Source: Elmis aenea (taxonomy: Eukaryota; Arthropoda; Insecta; Coleoptera; Elmidae). Taken from it: DNA of 64,000 bases. The DNA lies in the NCBI GenBank assembly GCA_947652605.1, contig CANTFG010000166.1, positions 186,001 to 250,000 of the forward strand, read 5' to 3'. Of this stretch, positions 11,371 to 23,105 are shown one piece after another. The notes below the pieces were generated by a model, which saw nothing but the letters and a program-made list of their open reading frames with translations, ran no database searches and was not told the origin of the DNA. The position numbers and the translations under genes are program-made. Numbering within the stretch: the stretch's first letter is position 1; every line of letters starts with the position of its first letter.

Positions 11371-12337
11371 CCTTTCAGGGCTAACGTTTTTAATTTGAAC
11401 ATAAAGGCTAACGTCGGTCTCACAGACCGAAAATAAAAAATAACAGAAAAATATGTTTTTTAAATAATTTTAATCTGAAATTTATAAGACATGTAGTAGA
11501 CTGTATATAAAAACAATTTAAATTAAAAAAAAAAAGATTTCGCTCGTTTTTTACAAAAAAAAACTATGTAAAAAAACCCTTACAAAAACGTATACATATT
11601 TTTTAAATGAAACAAAAACAAACATAAAATTTAAAAATAAAGAAAAAACATTTGAAATAGGTTATTTACATTATAAATTAAGTAAAATTCAGGTTTAGCA
11701 CAAAAAAGTATTTATAGTATAACGTAACTTTTCACTATAAAAAGTACTATATATTTGCAGAGCATTCTACACATAATATGCCTTTTATGTGTTCCATACA
11801 CCTAAACTTATTGCATATATAGCACTTATATTTGGTTTTTCTACTTTTTTTTACTACTGCAGTAAAAGCAGCGTCCATGTGCCTGTTCATTATTTGAAAC
11901 ATTCAGTGTTATTTGAAAAATTTCTTGAAGGCGTCCTAGGTAGATATTTTGCAAGTGCTCTGCGTCTTGCATGTGACTTAAGTAACTCCATACCTAGTGT
12001 CTCTAAAACAATTCTTCAAAAAGTCTTTGCAAATAATTTTGTTGTTGTTCGTAATCGATTTTTACACTATTAGGATAATTATTACTTAAAATAAAACACT
12101 AAACCAGCAGCTCCATTACCTTTACTTTAATTACACCAAGGCTAACGTCGGTCTCTGAGACCGAAATTTGATGGTTTAAAAACTATACACGCATTTCTGC
12201 TGCCGTTTTGGCACAAGCAACATCTACATATAATATGAAGCTACTGAACGACCGAGCACGATATTCGAATCCATCTATCATTTATCGGAATAATTCGGTT
12301 CCGTCGGTCTCTGAGACCGCACGTTAGCTCTTAAAGG
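11371..12337. mobile_element. piggyBac-like deletion derivative inserted in the minisatellite
   Basis: Terminal inverted repeats CCTTTCAGGGCTAACG and CCTTTAAGAGCTAACG (right, reverse complement) match at 14 of 16 bases. TTAA follows on the right (12338-12341); TAAA, one change from TTAA, precedes on the left. Sub-terminal palindromes GGTCTCACAGACC (left) and GGTCTCTGAGACC (right) are typical of this superfamily. It interrupts the minisatellite, so it inserted after the array had formed. Confidence 0.7.
11750..12065 (-). pseudogene. piggyBac transposase C-terminal remnant with Cys-rich domain
   Basis: The minus strand reads LGMELLKSHARRRALAKYLP near 11990-11930, then after frame breaks KKSRKTKYKCYICNKFRCME and HIKGILCVEC at about 11850-11757. 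The spacing C-x2-C-x5-C...H...C-x2-C is the zinc-binding tail of piggyBac-type transposases. Stops and a frameshift interrupt it and the catalytic core is gone. The 94-residue plus-strand ORF over the same bases is its antisense shadow. Confidence 0.6.
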
Positions 12338-12341
12338 TTAA

Positions 12342-15125
12342 TAAGGAACGCTAATATGAAAATGAAGTGCGCAATACTATTTCATTGGCATTCTGTTTAT
12401 TTTCGTCAGAGAGTTAAGTTAGAAGTCGGTAAGAGTTTTTTTCTTAAAGCTAAATAATGGGTAACACTAAAATAAGATGACGTACAGCTGTGCGCAACAC
12501 TGTTTCATCGGCATTCTTTTTACTGTCATCAAGGGGACAGGTTAGAGGTCGGTAAGTTTTTTTAAAGCTGAATAAAGGGAAACGCTAAAATAAGATGACG
12601 TGCAGCTGTGCGCAACACCATTCCATCGGCATTCTATTAACTGTCTAAGAGACGTGCAGCTGTGCGCAACACTATTCCATCGGAATTCTGTTTACTTTCA
12701 TTAGAGGGTCAGGTTAGAGGTCGGTGAGTTTTTTTTAAAGTTAAATAATGGAAAACGCTAAAATAAGATGACGTGCCGTTGTGCGCAACACCATTCCATC
12801 AGCATTCTGTTTACTTTCATCAGAGGGTCAGGTTAGAGGTCGGTAAGAGTTTTTTTTTAAAGCTGAATAATGGGGAACGCTAAAATAAGATGACATGCAG
12901 CTGTGCGCAACACCATTCCATCGGCATTCTGTTTACTTTCATCAGAGGGTCAGGTTAGAGGTCGGTAAGAGTTTTTTTTTAAAGCTGAATAATGGGGAAC
13001 GCTAAAATAAGATGACGTGCAGCTGTACGCAACACTATTTCATTGGCATTCTGTTTACTTTCTTCAGAGGGTCAGGTTAGAGGTTGGTAAGAGTTTTTTT
13101 TTTTGAAGCTGAATAATGGGGAACGCTAAAATAAGGACGTACAGCTGTGCGCAACACTGTTTCATCGGCATTCTGTTTACTGTCATCAGGGGGTCAGGTT
13201 AGAGGTCAGTAAGAGTTTTTTTTTTAAAGCTGAATAATGGGGAACGCTAATATAAGATGACGTGCAGCTGTGCGCAACACCATTCCATCGGCATTCTGTT
13301 AACTGTCATCAGAGGGTAAGGTTAGAGGTCGGTAAAAGTTTTTTCTTTTTAAGCTGAATAATGGGGTGTGCTAAAATAAGAGACGTGCAACACTATTCCA
13401 TCGGAGTTCTGTTTACTTTTGTCAGAGGGTCAGGTTAGAGGTCGGTAAGAGTTTTTTTTTTAATTTGAATAATGGGGAACGCTATTATAAGATGACACGC
13501 AGCTGTGCGCAACACCATTCCATCGGCATTCTGTTAACTGTCATCAGAGAGTCAGGTTAGTCGGTAAAAGTTTTTTCTTTTTAAGCTGAATAATAGGGTA
13601 CGCTAAAATAAGATGACGTGCAGCTGTCCGCAATACTATTCCATCGTAATTATGTTAACTTTCTTCAGAGGGTCAGGTTAGAGATCGGTGAGTTTTTTTT
13701 TAAGCTGAATAATAGGGAACGCTAAAATAAGATGACGTGCAGCTGTGCGCAATACTATTCCATTGGAATTATGTTTACTTTCTTCAGAGGGTCAGGTTAG
13801 AGGTCGGTGAGAGTTTTTTTTTAAAGTTGAATAATAAGGAACGCTAAAATAAGATGACGTGCAGCTGTGCGCAATACTATTCCATCGGCATTCTGTTTAC
13901 TTTCATCAGAGGGTCAAGTTAGAGGTCGGTAAGTGTTTTTTTTTAAAGCTGAATATTGGGGAACGCTAAAATAAGATGACGTGCAGCTGTGCGCAACCAT
14001 TCCATCGGCATTCTATTTACTTTCATCAGTCAGGTTAGAGGTCGGTAAAGGTTTTTTTTTAAAGCTGAATAATGGGGAACGCTAAAATAAGATGACGTGC
14101 AGCTGTGCGCAACACCATTCCATCGGCATTCTGTTTACTTTCATCAGAGGCAGGTAAGAGGTCGGTAAGAGTTTTTTTTTAAAGCTGAATAATGGGGAAC
14201 GCTAAAATAAGATAACGTGCCGCTGTGCGCAACTCCATTTCATCGGCATTCTGTTTACTTTCATCTGAGGGTCAGGTTAAAGGTCGGTAAGAGTTTTTTT
14301 TTAAAGCTGAATAATGGGGAACGCTAAAATAAGATGACGTGCAGCTGTGCGCAACACCATTCCATCGGCATTCTGTTTACTTTCATCAGTCAGGTTAAAG
14401 GTCGGTAAAGGTTTTTTTTTAACGCTAAATAATGGGGAACGTTAAAATAAGATGACGTGCAGCTGTGCGCAACACCATTCCATCGGCATTCTGTTTACTT
14501 TCATCAGAGGCAGGTTATAGGTCGGTAAGAGTTTTTTTTTAAAGCTGAATAATGGGGAACGCTAAAATAAGATGACGTGCCGTTGTGCGCAACACCATTC
14601 CATCAGCATTCTGTTAACTTTCATCAGTCAGGTTAGAGGTCGGTAAAGGTTTTTTTTTAACGCTGAATAATGGGGAACGCTAAAATAAGGACGTGCAGCT
14701 GTGCGCAATACTATTCCATCGGCATTCTGTTTACTTTCATCAGAGGCAGGTTATAGGTCGGTAAGAGTTTTTTTTTAAAGCTGAATAATGGGGAACGCTA
14801 AAATAAGATGACGTGCCGTTGTGCGCAACACCATTCCATCGGCATTCTGTTTACTTTCATCAGTCAGGTTAGAGGTCGGTAAAGGTTTTTTTTTAACGCT
14901 GAATAATGGGGAACGCTAAAATAAGATGACGTGCAGCTGTGCGCAACACCATTCCATCGGCATTCTGTTTACTTTTATCAGAGGCAGGTTACAGGTCGGT
15001 AAGAGTTTTTTTTTAAAGCTGAATAATGGGGAACGCTAAAATAAGATGACGTACCGCTGTGCGCAACACTGTTCCATCGGCATTGTGTTTTCTTTCATCA
15101 GAGGGTCAGATTATAGGTCGTGTAA
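12342..15125. repeat. Minisatellite, about 120-bp units (roughly 22 copies)
   Basis: The unit is built of GATGACGTGCAGCTGTGCGC, AACACCATTCCATCGGCATT, CTGTTTACTTTCATCAGAGG, GTCAGGTTAGAGGTCGGTAA, a T-run and AGCTGAATAATGGGGAACGC. Unit length varies mainly by the T-run and by loss of GAGGG near the centre. Higher-order alternation is visible from 14000 to 15100, where TCAGAGGCAGG and TCAGTCAGG variants take turns. Confidence 0.85.
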
Positions 15126-15689
15126 GGTGTCGTAGACACGACAGTAGGTAAAATGTACAGAGTATGTTACAAGCAGAATAAAGTTATGTTAAATCACATT
15201 TATGTATTATTTGTTAAAGTAAGATACATAACAATGACGTAAACAGACGGCATTTCATTAAGAAAAATATACTCTAAATATACTTAAATTTATAAAAATT
15301 AGTTAAAGCAGCTTTCGAGAAAAATTTTCAAAACTTTTTAAATAATTTCGTAGTTTTAAATTTTTTCGAAAAGTTATTGAATGTTTTTTATAGACCTTAG
15401 CATAGACTACAATCCTACATGAACAAAATATTTTATCTATTAAGGTTTGTATGTAATTTAGGATTACCGTTACAGCTGAAACACCTTGTATATTAGTTAT
15501 TACATATTTAAAAAAATAAATAAACGCACGCACTTTGTAATATAATCTCTCTATCGACAACTTATGTCAAAAATTTTCAATTTTAACGTCTGGAACATAC
15601 ACACACGCGCGTACACACAGTTGATTATTGGGTAAAAACTGAAGTGATAGATGTTGCTTTAATGAAAGTGATAATCGAATCATACAAGT
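15126..15689. other. Inner flank between minisatellite and right arm
   Basis: AT-rich. 15590-15680 continues the diverged arm match to about 10460-10520. The 85-residue minus ORF at 15303-15560 has no recognisable pattern. Confidence 0.35.
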
Positions 15690-16165
15690 TATTTGTTAAA
15701 AAAATAAATTTACGGTCGCTTAAAATTGAAATTTTAGTTCCAACTGAAACTGATCTGATCCTTATAGATCTATATGAGTCCACCTTACGACTCAGAAAGG
15801 TCAAGAAAGGTGAAAATAGTAGTTCAAGACGGCAAAAAATGACAGTTGTGAGTTTGGGTATGTTATAAGATTTACGTTATTTTTAGCTTATTTTAACACA
15901 AAATCAATACAAATTAATATAGTTTCATGTATGCCTTATAATCATATTTGTACACTTTACACAGACAATTTATTCATCCTAACATGAGAAAATTCGAATT
16001 AAAAAACCTAACCTAACTGTCAAACGGAACTTTTATAATGAATTTTTACGCTAAGTAATTGAGAGCGCCAAATAATTTTAACAGATTTGAGCTCAGGACG
16101 TCCAGTTTTATTAGTCCATTAATTTTATCAATTTCTGACAAAGTCCGTTAAAGTAAACTTGTTCC
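15690..16165 (-). repeat. Right arm of foldback element
   Basis: Reverse complement of 9511-9995 with few differences. The open frame at 15644-15868 is a by-product of this arm. Confidence 0.7.
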
Positions 16166-16173
16166 AAATAGAT

Positions 16174-16853
16174 TATGCTATTATACTCATAACAAAAATT
16201 TCAGATCAACACCTTTATTCTTTCTTCAAATATTTTTAATGCCCGCGTAGGATATTGTTGTTTATCTCATGTTCAAAAAATTTCGTATTTATCTCAATAA
16301 CAAATTAAAAAACCTTGGTAACTTGTACCACATGAGTTTTATAAGGTTTTACACTTTGTTTATTTTTTGTTTTCACAGCCTACTATGATTTTCTTTAAAA
16401 AAAAACTAAAAAACCTTTATAACTTGCGTATTGTTGAAAATAAATACATCAACCCTTACATATTTGAAATGAGAAAAAAATGAGGAGTTTAAATAGGTCA
16501 TAGCCAACTATCGTTTCCATTTAAAAAAAAGGTAAATTTGTGTCATAACTTTTTAACGGTGAGCGTAAATGTTTTTTTTTTAGTATAATCAAATTAAACA
16601 TAAAAATATCCAAAAATAATCTTAATAAATATTTTTGATATTTACAACAATAACGGAGATATGACACATTATTAATATGACAAAAAAACACTTTTTATTC
16701 GTTAACTCGAAAACCAGAAATGATAGAATATTTTTGAAAACGGTTCTAAGTTTGTCTCAAAAAACTGCACATTTTTGGTAATTTAACCGTTTCTCTATCT
16801 TAAATATTAACCGAGATACCCATGCAATCCCATCGAATTTGGACCACCCTGTA
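16174..16853. mobile_element. Family G element remnant, right end
   Basis: Ends ...GAATTTGGACCACCCTG at 16853 next to TA. Inner sequence (GTTTGTCTCAAAAAACTGCA, AACTTGTACCACATGAG) recurs at 31136-31420 and 45690-45995. No left terminus remains; the foldback insertion site abuts it. Confidence 0.55.
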
Positions 16854-16855
16854 CA

Positions 16856-17838
16856 GAACTGAAATACAGAGCTTCTCAAAACCGAAATCAAACACTGATT
16901 GCAAAACGAATTAAATTCATTAACTTTAATTGGAACAGTTACGTGACCAAAATAAAAATAGACCAATTTTAAAAACACCTTAAAATTCCCAAAAGTTAAC
17001 TAAATATGACTATGGTGGTTTGTGCAATAAGCGATTCAAATAAACAACAAAGGTCAACGAGACCTCTTTCAGCATGTGAACAAAATTGCTATAAGTTTCT
17101 CTTATTAACCTATAAAATTAAAATGATAAACCAAATATAGAAAATTGAATAATATCCATTTATTAAAAATTCATTTTAAATAAGATTTGTATTAATAAAT
17201 GAAAGATTAAAATTTATAAAAAGCCATTTGCTGACGTTATTAATCGGCATAAAACCTCCCCTCGATCTCTAATAATAAACGGTTTGTACGTGACTGCTTT
17301 CAAATTTGAAATACCCTGCATGAGTGAGTGTATGTGAAATCAAAAACTTATATGTAACTTTATATTATTTTACTCGAAAGTGCTTATGTTTGTAAAATAA
17401 AAAACTACAAAATTCACTTCCTATTATTTTAGTGCATCTTCATGTACATATTTAAGACGATGATTTAGTTAAAAGCACTTTAATATTCTAGGCATGTTGA
17501 ATATTTTTCTCTGGAGGGCCCCTCCATTTTAAGCAAATTTTCCAAGTGATGTTTTGTTCTTTATGGTACTGTGTTTGTACATTTATTTTATGATTTTAAA
17601 CATTTATTAAAATAATTTTACATTGTGTAACAATAGTTTTATTGAAAAATATCTTAATGTTGAAACCTAAATACCTTAATATTTATTAAATAATAGGAGT
17701 AAGTAATTATAAATAAGCAAAAATAATAAGTAAAGTAATTACAGTATTGCTTCTTAATCAATGAGATGGGTGGGTGTGCCTCTGGTGTTTCCTTGCAAGG
17801 TTCGCTATATTGGGTTCGAAATAGGTCAATTTTAATTT
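16856..17838. other. AT-rich stretch, nothing recognised
   Basis: No splice-supported exon or transposon terminus. A GC palindrome GGAGGGGCCCCTCC lies at about 17513-17526. Confidence 0.3.
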
Positions 17839-18186
17839 TTAATATCCTCGAAACTCCACATTTAATTTATTTCTGTATTTCGTTAAGATTGAATTTACGT
17901 GACTGAAACCGGGTTCAACCATAAAGGAACTTGGAAACGCCAGCATAAATGGCTGAGCTATTTCGTAAAGTTTTACATATTTTCGCATTATATTTATATT
18001 TGTCCAAAATTTGCTTATTGTTAAATTTTTAAGAAGCGTCTTTGCTTCAAGATCCGATAATAATTCAGCAAGCTCATCTTGCAGGTTGATGTCCACGTTT
18101 TCAATTTGAGCGGAAAATGGCGCAATAATCCATTCAGGGATGTCAATGTTTTCCAAATCACGGGTGTAAAAACAGCAGCCAAACAT
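17839..18186 (-). pseudogene. hAT-family C-terminal (ZBED5-like) fragment
   Basis: A 115-residue minus ORF includes IPEWIIAPFSAQ, LQDELAELLSDLEAKTLL, and the dimerisation-domain pattern FMLAFPSSFMVEPGFSHVNS followed by ILTKYRNKLNVEFRGY. This matches the C-terminus of domesticated or mobile hAT proteins of the ZBED5/SCAND3 type. There is no N-terminal zinc finger or catalytic region upstream in frame, so I take it as a truncated copy. It could be one exon of a longer gene, but no acceptor with good context was found at its 5' edge. Confidence 0.55.
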
Positions 18187-18599
18187 AGCAGCTATTTTTT
18201 ACGGAAACTCCCGATTGATTCATAGTCGCACATAAATGTAGATAGCGAATCGAATTCCCTTATAGACCAATTCAGTATATGTTAACAAAAAATGTAAGCC
18301 ACAAACGATAATTTAAAATTTAAATTGTGGAATCCATCTGTAAATATTGCACCACTACAAGAAAAATTCAATTATGTTTAATAAAGGTGCCCTGACCGTA
18401 TTGTCACTATAAAATCTTCAGAAACAAACACTGGCAGCTATCAGATAACACAAATTTAATATTTAGCAAAATTATTGCTTCTAGAATAACAGAAAAATAA
18501 ACTAAGATTAAAAAAGCAATATGAACAAAAATACTATCACTATAAATAACATGAGTAACACAGGTAATGTCAATAAAAATGAACTTTAAATTTAAAAAA
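18187..18599. other. AT-rich flank of the 165-bp satellite
   Basis: No gene or element terminus recognised. Confidence 0.3.
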
Positions 18600-20447
18600 A
18601 AACGTTATCTCGCGATTCCCACTAGTTATCACTCCAAAATTTTTACAAACAGACACACACGACCCCCAGCTATCGTATACCGTATATATGACCTTTTGCA
18701 AAACTCATTCTCATAGTAAAATTTTGAAAAAAATGAAAAAAGTACTTTAAGTTGTATTTAAAAAAATAGTTATCTCGCGAATTCCACTTGTTACCACTCC
18801 AAATTTTTTACAAACAGACACACACGACCCCCAGCTATCGTACACCGTATATATGACCTTTTGCAAAACTCATTCTCATAGTAAAATTTTGAAAAAAATT
18901 AAAAAAGTACTTTAAATTGTATTTAAAAAAGTAGTTATCTCGCGATTTCCACTAGTTATCACTCCACATTTTTTAAAAACAGACACAGACGACCCCCAGC
19001 TATCGTATACCGTATATATGACCTTTTGCAAAACTCATTCTCATAGTAAAATTTTGAAAAAAATTAAAAAAGTACTTTAAATTGTATTTAAAAAAATAGT
19101 TATCTCGCGATTTCCACTAGTTATCACTCCAAATTTTTTACAAACATACACACACGACCCCAAGCTTTCGAATACCGTCTATATGACCTTTTGCAAAACT
19201 CATTCTCATAGTAAAATTTAAAAAAAAAATGAATATTGTAAATTAAATTATTTTAAAAAAATCGTTATCTCGCGATTTCCACTTGTTATCACTCCAAATT
19301 TTTTACAAACAGACACACACGACCCCCAGCTATCGTATACCGTCTATATGACCTTTTGAAAAACTCATTCTCAGTAAAATTTTGAAAAAAATGTATAATG
19401 TACATTAAATTGTATTTAAAAAAATCGTTATCTCGCGATTTCTACTAGTTATCACTCCAAATGTTTTACAAATAGACACACACGACCCCCAGCTATCGTA
19501 TACCGTCTATATGACCTTTTGCAAAACTCATTCTCATAGTAAAATTTTAGAAAAAGTTAAAAAAGTACTTTAAATTGTAATAAAAAAACGTTATCTTGCG
19601 ATTTCCACTAGTTATCACTCCAAATTTTTTACAAACAGACACACACGACCCCCAGTTATCGTATACCGTATATATGACCTTTCCCAAAACTCATTCTCAT
19701 AGTAAAATTTTGAAAAAATGAAAAAAGTACTTTAAATTGTATTTAAAAAAATAGTTATCTCGCGATTTCCACTAGTTATCACTCCAAATTTTTTACAAAT
19801 AGACACACACGACCCCTAGCTATGGTATATCGTATATATGACTATTTGCAAAACTCATTCTTATAGTAAAATTTTGAAAAAAATGAAAAAAGTACTTTAA
19901 ATTGTATTTAAAAAAATAGTTATCTCGCGATTTCCACTTGTTATCACTCCAAATTTTTTTACAAACAGACACACACGACACACAGCTATCGAATACTGCA
20001 TATATGACCTTTTTGCAAAACTCATTGTCATAGTAAAATTTTGAAAAAAAAGAATAATGTACATTAAATTATTTAAAAAAAATCGTTATCTCGCGATTTT
20101 CACTGGTTATCACTCCAAATTTTCTACAAACAGACACACACGACACACAGCTATCGAATACTGTATATTATGACCTTTTGCAAATTTCATTGTCATAGTA
20201 AAATTTTGAAAAAAATTAAAAAAGTACTTTAAATTGTATTTAAAAAAATCGTTATCTCGCGATTTCCACTAGTTATCATATCACTTTAAATTTTTTACAA
20301 ACAGACACACACGACCCCTCCAGCTATCGTATACCGTATATATGACCTTTTGCAAAACTCATTCTTATAGTAAAATTTTGAAAAAAATGAAAAAAGTACT
20401 TTAAATTGTATTTAAAACAATATTTATCTCGTGATTTACACTAGTTA
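18600..20447. repeat. 165-bp satellite array (about 11 copies)
   Basis: GTTATCTCGCGA recurs at 18604, 18769, 18934 and 19099, exactly 165 bp apart, and then onward with small indels. Each unit carries TCTCGCGATTTCCACTAGTT, ACAGACACACACGACCCCCA, GCTATCGTATACCGTATATA and TGACCTTTTGCAAAACTCAT. It ends in the middle of CTAGTTAT at 20447, directly against the next array. Confidence 0.9.
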
Positions 20448-20660
20448 TGTCATAAGTCTATTGCTGGACCGAACGGATGACCGTGCCACCTTCAAATTCA
20501 CACCAATTGTAGCTTATACAACTAGTAGATGATCCTCTATTTCAAAATCGTTAAGCCGGCCTTCGATTGGCGGCGGAGAATTTTTTAAGTTCATGTCATA
20601 AGTCTATTGCGGGACCGAACGGAAGACCGTGCCACCTTCAAATTCGTTGCCCATTGGCGA
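20448..20660 (-). repeat. Inverted copies of the 146-bp satellite
   Basis: About one and a half units (GTCATAAGTCTATTGCTGGA... GATTGGCGGCGG...) lie in the opposite orientation to the main array at 20951-23105. Confidence 0.8.
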
Positions 20661-20950
20661 GCTCCTTTTAGATGCTTAACAGCTAGGTACTTAATAATCA
20701 GCTACTAGGGTTCCATTTGATACTAATATTTGTGATATTTGTGGCAAAAAAGCTACACCGACTTTTATCATAGAGATCCTTTAATCGATTTGTTTAGATG
20801 ACAAGATGGTTTCTTCATCTATAATGTATAATTTCTAAAATTGTTTTTTAATAGTACAGGTAAAGTTGGCGTAAATAGAAATATGAACTATGGACTCTAT
20901 TAGGTTAAACCGTGGTGGTTTGTCATCTCCACTACCTCTTACCAGACCTT
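20661..20950. other. Unique spacer between inverted and direct satellite copies
   Basis: 290 bp without units (CCATTGGCGAGCTCCTTTTA ... TTACCAGACCTTCATTCGCC). No coding signal. Confidence 0.5.
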
Positions 20951-23105
20951 CATTCGCCTTCGCCAATCGAAGGTCTGCTTAACGATTATGAGATAAAGGA
21001 TCATCTACTAGTTGTATAAGCTACAATTGGTGTGAATTTGAAGGTGGCACGGTCATCCCTTCGGCCCAGCATCAGACTTATGAAATGATCTTTAAAAATT
21101 CGCCGCCGCCAATCGAAGGCCGGCTTAACGATTTTGAGATAGGGGATCATCTACTAGTTGTATAAGCTACAATTGGTGTGAATTTGAAGGTGGCACGGTC
21201 ATCCGTTCGGTCTAGCAATAGACTTATGACATGAACTTAAAAAATTCGCCGCCGTCAATCGAAAGCCAGCTTAACGATTTTGAGATAGAGGATCATCTAC
21301 TAGTTGTATAAGCTACAATTATTGTAAATTTGAAGGTGTCACGGTCATCCCTTCGGCCCAGCATCAGACTTATGAAATGATCTTTAAAAATTCGCCGCCG
21401 CCAATCGAAGGTCGGCTTAAAGATTTTGAGATAGAGGATCATCTACTAGTTATATAAGCTACAATTGGTGTGAATTTGAAGGTGGCACGGTCATCCGTTC
21501 AGTCCCGCAATAGACTTATGACATGAACTTAAAAAAGTCGCCGCCGCCAATCGAAGGCCGGCTTAACGATTTTGAGATAGAGGATCATCTACTAGTTGTA
21601 TAAGCTACAATTGGTGTGAATTTGAAGGTGGCACGGTCATCCGTTCAGTCCAGCAATAGACTTATGACATGAACTTAAAAAATTCGCCGCCGCCAATCGA
21701 ACGTCGGCTTAACGATTTTGAGATAGAGGAGCATCTACTAGTTGTATAAGCTACAATTGGAGTGAATTTGAAGGTGGCACGGTCATCCGTTCGGTCCAGC
21801 AATAGACTTATGAAATGATCTTTAAAAATTCGCCGCCGCCAATCGAAGGTCGGCTTAACGATTTTGAGATAGAGGATCATCTACTAGTTGTATAAGCTAC
21901 AATTGGTGTGAATTTGAAGGTGGTACGGTCTTCCGTTCAGTCCCGCAATAAACTTATGACATGAACTTAAAAAATTCGCCGCCGCCAATCGAAGGCCGGC
22001 TTAACGATTTTGAGATAGAGGATCATCTACTAGTTGTATAAGCTACAATTGGTGTGATTTTGAAGGTGGCACGGTCATCCGTTCAGTCCAGCAATAGACT
22101 TATGACATGAACTTAAAAAATTCGCCGCCGTCAATCGAAGGCCGGCTTAACGATTTTGAGATAAAGGATCATCTACTAGTTGTATAAGCTACAATTGGTG
22201 TGAATTTGAAGGTGGCACGGTCATCCGTTCAGTCCAGCAATAGACTTATGACATGAACTTAAAAAATTCGCCGCCGCCAATCGAAGGCCGGCTTAACGAT
22301 TTTGAGATAGAGGATCATCTACTAGTTGTATAAGCTACAATTGGTGTGAATTTGAAGGTGGCACGGTCGTCCGTTCAGTCCCGCAATAGACTTATGACAT
22401 GAACTTAAAAAATTCGCCGCCGCCAATCGAAGGCCGGCTTAACGATTTTGAGATAGAGGATCATCTACTACTTGTATAAGCTACAATTGGTGTGAATTTG
22501 AAGGTGGCACGGTCTTCCGTTCAGTCCCGCAATAAACTTATGACATAAACTTAAAAAATTCGCCGCCGCCAATCGAAGGCCGGCTTAACGATTTTGAGAT
22601 AGAGGATCATCTACTAGTTGTATAAGCTACAATTGGTGTGAATTTGAAAGTGGCACGGTCGTCCGTTCAGTCCCGCAATAGACTTATGACATGAACTTAA
22701 AAAATTCGCCGCCGCCAATCGAAGGCCGGCTTAATGATTTTGAGATAGAGGATCATTTACTACTTGTATAAGCTACAATTGGTGTGAATTTGAAGGTGGC
22801 ACGGTCATCCGTTCAGTCCAGCAATAGACTTATGACATGAAATTTAAAAATTCGCCGCCGCCAATCGAAGGCCGGCTTAACGATTTTGAGATAAAGGATC
22901 ATCTACTAGTTGTATAAGCTACAATTGGTGTGAATTTGAAGGTGGCACGGTCATCCCTTCGGTCCAGCAATAGACTTATGACATGAACTTAAAAAATTCG
23001 CCGCCGCCAATCGAAGGCCGGCTTAACGATTTTGAGATAGAGGATCATCTATTAGTTGTATAAGCTACAATTGGTGTGAATTTGAAGGTGGCACGGTCAT
23101 CCGTT
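20951..23105 (+). repeat. 146-bp satellite array (about 15 copies)
   Basis: AATTCGCCGCCGCCAATCGA starts recur every 145-147 bp (for example 21539, 21685, 21830, 21977). Unit features are GAAGGCCGGCTTAACGATTT, GATCATCTACTAGTTGTATA, TGAATTTGAAGGTGGCACGG and a variable TCATCCGTTC[AG]GTC[CC]. Units are about 95% alike. The array stops at TCATCCGTT (23105). Confidence 0.9.

Larger units (their letters stand above)
9511..16165. mobile_element. 6.65-kb foldback element with internal minisatellite
   Basis: AAATAGAT at 9503-9510 and 16166-16173 is an 8-bp target duplication. Between them the outer arms are inverted repeats: the left starts GGCTTAAGTTTACTTTAACG, the right reverse-complemented starts GGAACAAGTTTACTTTAACG. 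The match continues for about 480 bp (9511-9995 against 15690-16165), with a further partial match reaching 10520 on the left and 15625 on the right. The centre is long arrays of 120-130 bp units. Architecture (long arms, tandem repeats inside, 8-bp duplication) is like foldback, Galileo or hAT-type elements, but no transposase is present and the superfamily is undecided. Confidence 0.75.

Noticed and set aside
11789..12073. 94-residue plus-strand ORF
   Set aside because: Antisense shadow of the piggyBac transposase remnant; the minus strand has the Cys-rich pattern.
10660..15125. AGGTTAG motifs as telomeric repeats
   Set aside because: The motif occurs once per 120-130 bp unit, not as a TTAGG tandem.
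18600..23105. Regular repeats resembling a CRISPR array
   Set aside because: Units are 146-165 bp with no unique spacers and the context is eukaryotic; these are satellites.
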